A stretch of 64,000 bases of DNA from Pisolithus tinctorius (Eukaryota; Basidiomycota; Agaricomycetes; Boletales; Pisolithaceae), in contig JANFAH010000010.1 in NCBI GenBank assembly GCA_024663395.1, positions 930,001 to 994,000 on the forward strand. Direction: 5' to 3'. The notes beneath the pieces were generated by a model. It ran no database searches. It had not been told where the DNA came from and was given only the letters and a program-made list of their open reading frames with translations. Shown here piece by piece: positions 56,091-64,000 of the stretch; within the stretch, counting starts at the first letter, position 1, and every line of letters starts with the position of its first letter. Both the position numbers and the translations under genes were made by a program.

Positions 56091-56460
56091 GATGATGGAC
56101 CTGACCCTGACCCTGATTACCCTGATGGTGATCCTGATGGTGGGGGCAGTGGTGATGGGGATGTCCCCAAAGACCCAGCTGAGCCACCAGAGGATCCCCT
56201 TGTAGCTCTTGCTAGAGCTGTCCATGCACTTGTGCAATCTAGTTTGCACACTGGGGACTCCACTCCACAAACCAAGGTCCATGAGCCTGACACCTTCGAT
56301 GGCTCTGACCCTAAGAAACTCCACAAGTTCCTCATTCAATGCAAGTTGAACTGCCAAGACCACCCTTGTGCATTCTGCTCTGACTGAGCAAAGGTTACTG
56401 TTACCTTTGCTTAGTCTTATCTTAAGGGTATGGCCCTGGCTTGGTTTGCACTTCAGGTAA
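56091..56460 (+). pseudogene. Ty3/gypsy gag fragment
   Basis: A plus-strand frame: an Asp/Pro/Gly-rich start (DPDPDYPDGDPDGGGSGDG), PEDPLVALARAVHALVQSSL, then the capsid signature PDTFDGSDPKKLHKFLIQCK and, after a TGA where CGA fits (56384), a decayed KVTFAQSYLKGMALAWF-like stretch. It ends within 100 bp, with no further pol sequence. An isolated scrap. Confidence 0.7.
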
Positions 56461-57131
56461 CCAATTTTCATAAGCATTTAGGCTGAAGTTTTTCTACAAA
56501 TCATCCAAGCTAAAAGCCACTCAGACCAGGTCATCCCAGGGACATCTGGCCATGTCCCAGGGCTATTTGCAGTGTGCAGGAGCTGGGATGTCCCATGATC
56601 CCAGCCCTTTGGTAATATATTTTGGGCTGTCCCATGGCTGCCTTAGGTGTCAGGGGTCCTCAACTGCAAAAGTGCAGCTCACACCCACATTGGAATGTCA
56701 GCTTTCAATCACAAACACATTGCTGTTATGATCATCATCCAGACAATGAGCATACCTATCAAACTGGGGGGATGGATGAAAACATTACCCTCCCAAAAAA
56801 CACTTATTATACATATTAAGTGATATATGAAGACTACTGGGCAATGAGTGTGTTTGTGTGATGCCATCTGCAGAATTGTACAATGTGGATGAAGGTGAAC
56901 CTGTCAATTACTAAAGGCTAATGGATTCAGAATCCCCCCAATAGTACTGTAAGTTTGTGTTTGTTACAACAGTCACTCCTCACTAAGATCAGTACTTTTG
57001 TTTCCAACTTACAGTTGAGGTACATACATACATAGTATCAAAATGATGCTCTTGTGGGGGATGAGCATGTGAGTGCCCCACTGGCATAGGATGCTATATG
57101 ATCTGATTGGCATGGGGCCCCATGCCCAGGA
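56461..57131. other. Spacer with scattered minisatellite half-units
   Basis: GGGACATC/GATGTCCC-type words occur near 56540-56640, related to the array that follows. No gene seen. Confidence 0.4.
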
Positions 57132-57900
57132 CAGTGGGATGCCCCTTGATAGCTTTGGAGGCCACTGTGGGACATCCCACCCCCCCCCCCCCCTTCCATA
57201 GGCCAGTGGGATGTCCCATGATAGCTTCAGAGGCTATGGTGGGACATCCCATCCCCCTTCCATAGGCCATTGGGATGTCCCATGGTAGCTTTGGAAGCTA
57301 CTGTGGGACATCCCACCCCCCTTCCAGAGGTCAGTGGGATGTCCCATGATAGCTTCAGAGGCTACTATGGGACATCCCATCCCTCTTCCATAGGCCAATG
57401 GGATGTCCCATGGTAGCTTTGGAAGCTACTGTGGGATGTCCCACCCCCCCTTCCAGAGGTCAGTGGGATGTCCCATGATAGCTTCAGAGGCTACTGTGGG
57501 ACATCCCATCCCCCTTCCATAGGTCAGTGGGATGTCCCATGATAGCTTCAGAGGCTATGGTGGGACATCCCATCCCCCTTCCATAGGCCATTGGGATGTC
57601 CCATGGTAGCTTTGGAAGCTACTGTGGGACATCCCATCCCCCTTCCATAGGCCAATGGGATGTCCCATGGTAGCTTTGGAAGCTACTGTGGGACATCCCA
57701 TCCCCCCTTCCAGAGGTCAATGGGATGTCCCATGATAGCTTTGGAAGCTACTGTGGGATGTTCCACCCCCCCCCCTTCCAGTGGCCAGTGGGATGTCCAA
57801 TGATAGCTTCAGAGGCTACTGTGGGACATCCCACCCCCTTTCTTGAGGCCAGTAGCATGTTTCATCATAGCTTTGGAGGTTACTGGGGGCCATCCCCCCA
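57132..57900. repeat. Minisatellite, about 12 units of 61-67 bp, each a hairpin
   Basis: Each unit has TGGGATGTCCCA, then ATRGTAGCTTTGGAAGCTA or ATAGCTTCAGAGGCTA, then TGGGACATCCCA and a C-rich linker CCCCCTTCCATAGGCCA. The two 12-mers are reverse complements, as are the inner AGCT/AGCT words, so each unit folds on itself. Two unit types (CTTTGG and CTTCAG cores) alternate irregularly. The longest C run (57180-57193) has 14 C. Confidence 0.9.
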
Positions 57901-57989
57901 ATTCTGCACACTCCTGGTATATTAAAATATTTCAGATGCCATGGGCACTCATCTAATGAATTTTTCAGAGACATACAAGACTAGCTTCA

Positions 57990-60215
57990 CTATCTACATG
58001 GTCTTTTACTTGGAGATGATGGGGGATCCATATCCAATACATCTAATTCCCAGTCATCTACCCATGAGAACTCTGTCAATGACATCTCGCTGAACTGTTG
58101 GTGATATTCATCTGCAAGAGCAAATTCCTCAGCAACACACAGCAAGTCATCATCAAGCATTTCATCATCCCCATCATCATTCTCAGATTCCAAGTCCTCC
58201 CATCCCACCTCTTCATTTCTGTCCATGTCCATGGTGAGTGGTGCACAATCCATATTCCTCCATTCTTCAACCCTTGCCTCCCAGCTCTCATCAGCACCTC
58301 CTGGAAAGTCCCTCATTTTTTCCTGCCACAAGAGACTCAGACTTGCTAGTGCTGAAGCCCTGTGGTCCAGTTCATATGCAAGATCTGCACCTGATTTTCA
58401 TTCAATTATCTTATAACATTCAATGACACAACAGCTCTCTTACCTGCATCCACTCTGCATTTCTCCAGCTGTCTCCATTCCTCTGAGTGCCATTCCATGA
58501 AGGTTTTTCTTTCATACAGGAGCCTCCTTTCCTCCTCCTCACACCTCTTCAGCTCAAGGAGTGACCTGATCCCCAAGTACACCCTTTCATCAGCTAACCA
58601 AGCTGGTGGCAATCCCACAGAATCATCCTCAAGACCAATATCCTGCCAGATATCATCATCCACATCTAGTTTGAACAAGCCATCCCTTTGGATCAGTATA
58701 GGTGCTATGGCCCCTTGAGGGGCTTTCCCCTGGCGGATGAGAGCTACCAACTGCAAACACAAATTATTGTAGGAGGTAGAAAGCTTGACAATTCCTGGTT
58801 CTCGTTGCCGGACAGATCCTTCCACATGGATTTGAAGTTTTTTTTCTTCAAAGCAGTCAACCACAAGAGGCAAATGCTTGAGAGCACCACTTACCACTAA
58901 CTGTCTGTCGGTAAGACCGTTCTAGTCTCTCTAATTCAAACTTTCGTTGACACAGACGGTCTCGGATACGCTTCTTGATTGCCAATGCATGCATACGCAG
59001 CTGAATGCTTTGAATTCAATCAACTTATAAATCTAGAAGAGGAAGAACCACCAGCCTGAAGAAAGGAACTATTCTGGAGCCTGGAAAGCTCTGCAAGCCC
59101 ATCTATTCCAAGGCTTGCCCTCTGTCTTTGTGAAGCTTGCTTGAAATGTATAATCTTTTTGTGACACTCTGCTAACTGTATATTTAAATTTGTCATATCA
59201 GCCCCTCCTCAGAGAAGACCCTTCTCCAGTTCATCTAGTCTAGCTTCATAAGTTTCCAGTGATTTCTGAGTTGCCATCATTTGCATTATAAAATTTTCTG
59301 TGGCTTTTGCAGAGTGCCCTTAAATTACTGTCAGCTCACAGCAAGAGGAATCACTTATACAGGAGGCTTACGAGATGCTGGCTTGGTTTGTACTGAAACC
59401 TGAGCCTCCCATTCAGCTTGAAGTGTCTGAATATTGATTCCAGATTTTCTTAGACCCTTTTTTGCAGAAGTCTTTTTTTCTTGACAGTGGTTCCAGCGCC
59501 ACAAAAGCCACTGGCTAACACCAGTAAGACTCTTCATGTCAAGATAGTGCACCTGGGAGTCAATAACAAAGAGGTGTTGATGATACTAAATAAAATATTA
59601 GCCTGCATTTTGTGACACAACTAATTGCATACCCCAGAAACTTGCAGAGATGGTATTAGTGGCTTAATTGAACTCCAAAATCGCTCACAACCCTCTCCAT
59701 CAGAAAGCCCAAACCCTTCTTGTTTCCGAGGGTGATAGATGAGCTGGCAAGCCCATTGATGACCAAAGGCATGAAAGACTGATATAGCAAAAGAAATTCA
59801 GGGTAGAAATGGCCCAAGGTAGCCCCACTTTCTGCAGCTCTGTTCAAGCTGACAGCCTATGTCATATAACAGCCCAATGTGAAAATCATCAGGGAGGTGA
59901 CTGAATAATGATTTGATGAGGGCAAGTGCATAGTGTTGCTTCTCCCCTGCTGAAGTCATGTTGGCAAGGTGAATAACACAATCATGATGACAGAGTAGGG
60001 CCATAACTCCAGTATCTGAAAAGAATTGGGTACTTGCCTATACCACCATCAGAATATTGCAGACAGGTTAAATGACTAAGCTCACTTTCTGACGTCTCTC
60101 ATCAGCTGCAGTGAAGGATTCATTACAACCCTTGAGGACTGATGGTGGTATCCTCATACCCTGCTCAAACCTATCCTCATCTCCACAATTCTTCTTAGAA
60201 GACTGATGGCACACA
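57990..60215 (-). pseudogene. KDZ (Kyakuja-Dileera-Zisupton) transposase, C-terminal two thirds
   Basis: KDZ enzymes mobilise a class of DNA transposons expanded in basidiomycetes. The visible start is near 60215 (MRIPPSVLKGCNESFTAADE). The intron 60038-60085 (GTGAGC...TATAG) joins to STQFFSDTGVMALLCHHD, then LANMTSAGEKQHYALALIKS, HIGLLYDIGCQLEQSC, VFHAFGHQWACQLIYHPRKQ and LSDGEGCERFWSS. Intron 59586-59632 leads to HQHLFVIDSQVHYL and LLWRWNHCQEKK. Further on: IRDRLCQRKFELERLERSYR, LDVDDDIWQDIGLEDDS, LKRCEEEERRLLYERKTF, intron 58391-58443, WQEKMRDFPGG and an acidic tail ending at 57990. A TGA and a frame change near 59000-59210 break it. The N-terminal Cys cluster region is missing. Confidence 0.85.
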
Positions 60216-60654
60216 TCTACACAGTGACCAACAACACTACATACAACAACTACAACAGAGTGGAAGGGGAGCAGGGAACAACACAGGTGTGAGAGCCAAG
60301 AGAGAAGAAATCGTGGAAGAGGAAGAGAACAGTGGAGATGATGAGCAGGATGGTGTGAGTGAGGATGGCAAGGATCCCCCAGAGGAGGGGAGTACTTTGG
60401 TGGAGAGGGCATAGACGAAGTGTCTCAGAGAAGAGGGTGAGCAGGTATAGCTGCATGTGCAGACGATGAGGACATTGTCATTTTTTGAAGGGGGCACATG
60501 GAGTAGGGAGGCCTAGGGACAGGAGGTGAGGATACAGCCACAGTGTGCTTAGTCAGACAGACACACATACAGACATGCAGAGACACATGTACAGCTAGGA
60601 TACAATACACTACAAGCTCAGTTCATACCACCAAAGTCAAGTCCAACCACTCCA
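60216..60654. other. Junction between the KDZ relic and the LTR-A tail
   Basis: Ser/Leu-rich minus frames here do not resemble the KDZ N-terminal Cys cluster. No repeat ends seen. Confidence 0.35.
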
Positions 60655-61106
60655 TCATCATTGACAGTTGAGGCTCATTTGGAAGAGTCTATCTGTCATC
60701 ATTCATATCATTGGTAGTTGAGGCTCCATCAAGGGTCTATCTACCTTCATTCATTATCTGAAGAATCATCTGTGCTTTGTCAGCACACCTGCTTAGTCAT
60801 CCATCTACTCCTGCATAACTCATCAATGACTTGTGCCAGGAGCACATCCAAAAGATCATCATGCCAGAGTACTTTCAGCTGAATACCTTCACTCTATTCA
60901 GCATCCCCCATCCAGTCATCACTCACTTGTCTACTCCTGCATAACTCATCAACAACTTGTGCCAGGAGCACCTCCACTTGAAGTCTCCCCCACATATAGG
61001 TTTTTCTGCACTCCAGGTTCTGTGGAGGCAAAACACCACTCACTCTTATTTGTCTTTTGTGTTGGATTTGTTTGGTTTTCACCAGCATTCCACACTTTGA
61101 CTCACA
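60655..61106 (+). mobile_element. LTR-A fragment (leader/U5 part only), copy 5
   Basis: Matches LTR-A from GACAGTTGAGGCTCATTTGG to the normal end TTTGACTCACA at 61106. U3, TATA box and internal ORF are missing. It stops 2 bp before the ATG of the coiled-coil/CxxC gene. Confidence 0.75.
60878..60902 (+). promoter_or_regulatory. Leader hairpin of LTR-A copy 5
   Basis: GCTGAATA/TATTCAGC around a 9-base loop, identical in form to copy 2. Confidence 0.45.
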
Positions 61107-61108
61107 CC

Positions 61109-62303
61109 ATGACTACTCCCAAGTTGCAGACAAGGAACTGGCCATCCTCACAGATGACTCCACTGACACTGAGCTGGAGAAGTCTGCAGAGAAGGCACAC
61201 TGATGAGAGGAGGCCAAGCAGAGAGAGAGTGTGCACGAGGCAGAGCACAAGGCCAAGCATGAGGAGGCCAAGAGGCAGAAGGTGGAGGAGGAGTGGCTGT
61301 AGGCAGAACAGAGGAAGAGAGCAGAAGAGGAGGCCCAGAGGAGGGCAATGGAGGAGGAAGAGGCTCAAAAGAAGAAGGCGGCAGAGGAGGAGGCAGAAAG
61401 GCAGGGGTGGAGGGCCTCTGCAGAGAGGGCTCAGGCCAGGCAGTACAAGGCCACACAAAGGTAAGTGGTGGAGTACTATGAGTCAGGCAGAGCTGACCTA
61501 TTTTATTTTTATTTTTATTTTTTTTGACCTTATTCTACTGCAGGTTAACTGGCATGGAGTACGATGTCAACACCGCCCAGAAGGTCCCTGGGGCCTCTGT
61601 GGTGGTCACCATGATCAGGAGGGCCCCCTGCACTCGCTGTATAGCAAATCTAATGGTGGGACAGTGCAAGCCAGGGCAAGGTAAGACCAGGGCCTGTGTG
61701 CCCTGTCATAACAAGAAGACGTGTAGTTTGACATGAGAAGAGGTGGTGGTGGGACCCTTGCAGAAGAGAGCAGGGTGGGGGAGCTCCTGAGGAGAGAAGA
61801 AGAAGAGGATGTGAGGGAAGGGAAAGGAGAAAGTGACAGAGATAGAGGAGGCGGATGACAAGCAGGAGGTAGGTGGAGAAGGAGATGAGCCCATGACCCC
61901 ACTCAAGGGTCCCTTGGGTGCAGGGGTCCACACATGGTGGGTGGAGTGGGAGTGGGAGCAACAGCTGCAGGCCATGGAGAGGCAGGCTGAAGTACATGAG
62001 GTCACTGCACTGGCCTTCGAGAGGATGGCAGAGGCAGCGGTGTGGACAGCCAACGAGTGGGGGCTGTACCACACCTGGGTGGAGTGGGTGGAGATGAGGA
62101 GGAGGGAGGATGTGCAAGAGGCCAGGATGGCTGAGCTCAAGCGCACAGGCAGAGGTTGGAAGAGGCCTCAGTCAGAGGTGGTGGAGGACCAGCAAGAGGA
62201 AGTGGATGAAGGTGCAGAGGGGGATAATGAGGAAGAAGTCAAAGGGGAGCAGGAAGGTGGTGAAGAACAGGAGGGTGGCAGAGAGCAAGCAATGCAGGAG
62301 TAG
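61109..62303 (+). pseudogene. Antisense coiled-coil/CxxC gene of gypsy 5, most complete copy
   Basis: ATG 61109 (MTTPKLQ), a frameshift, then DKELAILTDDSTDTELEKSA and a long charged coiled coil (HEEAKRQKVEEEWL, RAMEEEEAQKKKAAEEEAER) to 61460. A clear intron, about 61461-61541 (GTAAGT...CTGAC...CTACTGCAG), joins to LTGMEYDVNTAQKVPGASVV, TRCIANLMVGQCKPGQGK and ACVPCHNKKTCSL, a paired CxxC/CxxC motif. A basic, then acidic stretch follows, and the frame 61833-62303 closes with LAFERMAEAAVWTANEWGLY, VEWVEMRRREDVQEA, GWKRPQSEVVED and a Glu/Gly tail. In-frame stops in exon 1 (a double TGA after EKAH, one TAG) indicate decay. It converges on gypsy pol, which reads on the minus strand from 63298 to 62505. 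Confidence 0.6.
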
Positions 62304-62504
62304 AGGAGTTTTCTTTTTCTTTCCCTTTTTCTTTTGTCTTTGGTTTTTTGTTTGTATATATTTTGTACTACTACGAAATAGACTTGTGATTTTCCTTGTG
62401 ACTCTGAGAAGTGAAATGGATAAGCAGAGAAAACTCTAAAGTACTTAAGGTAGTGCAGTAAAGGGCAAAGTGGGCCCACAGAGGAAGATTATGTGAGCAG
62501 AGTA

Positions 62505-63298
62505 TTATGGCAGAGGTTGATATGGGCCAGGTTTGTGTGGGTAGCATTCATGGCAAGCAGAAACTATATTGGAGGCATGATCTAGCTCAGTTGCAAGCAA
62601 CCAAGAGGTTTCTTCGTCAGTGTTCTCATAACCAGCCCAGCAGACTAGATACAAGAGTTGACAGTGGTGGCCACAGTGGTCCACCTTAGAGTCAAGTATC
62701 TCTGATATTTTGTACTCAAGGTCACCATTGACATCCACTGGTGGAGGTGGAGGTTGTTGTCAGTTTGGGAAAGGGTTAGCCACTGCGGCTTCCAGTTGTG
62801 AAACATGGAAGACCAGATGTACTGAGCACACAGAGTCAGGGAGCTTAAGGGTGACAGAATGTGTACCTGGCCTGGCCAAGATGGTGAACGGACCTAAGTA
62901 CTTGTTGGAGAGTTTTTCCAAAGGACGAGTGGAGCAGAAGTACTTGGCTTTGACATAGGCCTGTTCTCCAACCTTGAACTCAGGTGGAGGTATGCATTTG
63001 GCATCTGCTGGACCCTGGTAGCACTGCTGAGCAGTGGACATTTCAGAGCAGAGGAAGTCATGGAGGGCAGAGGGCTCGACAACATAGTTGTGAGCCCATG
63101 GAGAGGTGAAGTCCTGGTCAGGGACCACAGACAGGTTTGGATGGTATCCCTTGTTAGTGAAGAAGGGAGAAACCCCAGTAGTTGCACTTGGTGCATTGTT
63201 AAAAGTGAACTCTGCTAGAGGTAAAAGCTCAGCCCAGTTGTCTTGTTGGTAGTTACAGTAGACATGAAGGTACTGCTTGAGGGTCTGGTTTGTCTGCT
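62505..63298 (-). pseudogene. Gypsy 5 pol C-terminus with chromodomain
   Basis: Minus strand: NNAPSATTGVSPFFTNKGYH, PDQDFTSPWAHNYVVEPSAL, YVKAKYFCSTRPLEKLSNKY, LGPFTILARPGTHSVTLKL, VHLVFHVSQLEAAVANPFPN, then in a second frame the chromodomain DLEYKISEILDSKV, LLYLVCWAGYENTDEETSWL. It is almost identical to 29505-30300 on the plus strand, in opposite orientation, and is joined to the same LTR-G at the same codon. Confidence 0.85.
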
Positions 63299-63700
63299 TG
63301 TTATGCTGTGCTCACATGTGTCCCCTTTCAGACACTTTACATAATGCTCATGCCCCATTGCACTCTTGAGTGATGGTGTTCTGTTGCCTGCAAGCCACTG
63401 TCTATGCAGTTGGGCTTGTGTTCTGTATGTTTCCCTTTTATGGTATCCCCCTGTTTACCCCACATCATACTATAGCTGGACATCACATCTGTTCCCCTTC
63501 CCTCCATGATCCACAGGTGGCCCTGATCCATGCAGTCATGTGACATGTGTACCCCTGTACATCATATATGTGGTTACCCTTATGTTTGCTCCCTTGTCTA
63601 CCCCTGCTCTGTTCTGTCCACAGACATGGTTGTATGTGTAGTCCTGCTGCACATGGCTCACTATGACTTGCTCTTGCCATGTTCAGACATGGGTGGATGG
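63299..63700 (-). mobile_element. LTR-G fragment
   Basis: Inverted copy of the right 400 bp of LTR-G (compare 29504 down to about 29107), starting TGTTATGCTGTGCTCAC. Cut at GGGTGGATGG where plus-strand pol begins. Confidence 0.7.
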
Positions 63701-64000
63701 CTGCTTAGGAGCCAATCCCAATGCACTTACATGACATTGGGACATCTACCCAAAAGGGGGGGATAGGGACTACACACAGGTAAATCCTCACAATCTCCAC
63801 CCTATGTTTACACAGGAGCAACTCGTGTCATCCCTCTGTACCACCACCCTCATGGCACCTGCACTCCATGCCACCATGGCCTTTGATGTTGAGTGCTTGC
63901 ACTCCGACATCATCTCTGCCCTACCATCTGACCCTGTCTCCACCAGCCATCTTACAACTCCAACTAAGCCTCAGTGGTCCCTGGACTGCAACAGTCTACT
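63701..64000 (+). pseudogene. Gypsy pol fragment (RNase H/integrase spacer), runs off the window
   Basis: Plus strand, matching 27964-28260 of gypsy 4: GANPNALT, HWDIYPKGG, then, after one extra G in the G-run at 63759 that shifts the frame, VNPHNLHPMFTQEQLVSSL and ATMAFDVECLHSDIISALPS. Truncated by the window end. Confidence 0.7.

Noticed and set aside
56040..56477. 145-codon minus frame
   Set aside because: Shadow of the plus-strand gag fragment, which carries the capsid signature.
57725..57925. 66-codon frame across the minisatellite
   Set aside because: Repeats of the tandem unit give a periodic frame; there is no start context or conservation.
60068..60497. Ser/Leu-rich minus frames upstream of the KDZ core taken as its N-terminus
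   Set aside because: Only the last part (from about 60215) matches KDZ. The rest has no Cys cluster and looks like low-complexity sequence.
60833..61684. 283-codon Arg-rich plus frame
   Set aside because: It is the wrong frame through the coiled-coil exon and its intron. The neighbouring frame gives the charged coiled coil and the CxxC module found in the homologues.
1..64000. tRNA, rRNA, CRISPR arrays and bacterial-type operons
   Set aside because: No cloverleaf, rRNA-like block or spaced direct-repeat array was recognised by eye. The introns and element types indicate a fungal nuclear sequence. A covariance-model scan would be needed to exclude degenerate tRNA genes.

Overview
The window looks like a repeat island from an Agaricomycete (Basidiomycota) nuclear genome. 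Supporting signs are spliceosomal introns of 45-63 bp with GT-AG ends, the basidiomycete-typical transposase families KDZ and Plavaka, DUF6698-type genes, Ty3/gypsy chromodomain elements, and an RPB1 fragment with a degenerate CTD. The sequence is strongly CpG-poor. Wherever paralogous copies can be aligned, the differences are mostly TG versus CA at former CG sites, and many in-frame stops are TGA where CGA is expected. This fits cytosine methylation and deamination, or a RIP-like process acting on CpG. Nearly every recognisable gene is a mobile-element gene or has been broken by one.

Layout. 126-2552: a DUF6698-like gene (minus) split by a small TIR element. 3287-6040: a multi-pass membrane protein gene (minus) split by a 1.8-kb solo LTR, here called LTR-A. 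7534-15456: a Plavaka transposase (minus) split by a 4.3-kb PIF/Harbinger element (7842-12139) that carries its own companion gene and transposase. 15640-22784: a decayed Ty3/gypsy element (minus) whose reverse transcriptase is split by solo LTR-B (16834-21486), itself holding two LTR-A copies. 22785-27648 and 27649-30838: two plus-strand chromodomain gypsy copies, each with an antisense gene downstream of pol. 30826-32294: an inverted arrangement of LTR-C copies. 32863-34678: LTR-A copy 4. 35529-37029: a Tc1/mariner-like foldback element. 37430-39650: an RPB1 pseudogene holding a solo LTR. 40367-51665: a second DUF6698-like gene split by a complete 9.6-kb gypsy element (40988-50620, TSD GACCC), whose gag is split in turn by a 3.2-kb DNA transposon (46099-49269). 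51949-55695: a second Plavaka transposase. 56091-56460: a gag scrap. 57132-57900: a hairpin-forming minisatellite. 57990-60215: a KDZ transposase. 60655-63298: an LTR-A tail joined to a third copy of the antisense gene, convergent with gypsy pol on the minus strand. The window ends in another gypsy pol fragment on the plus strand.

The most interesting material is (i) a coiled-coil/CxxC gene placed antisense between pol and the 3' end in three gypsy copies, intron-containing in the best copy, and (ii) LTR-A, a long LTR that appears to encode a protein upstream of its TATA box, carries a leader hairpin with compensating base changes, and whose 4-bp target duplications all reconstruct to sites centred on CpG. 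All function assignments come from reading the sequence and knowledge of the families; no database search was run. LTR letter names are local to this report.
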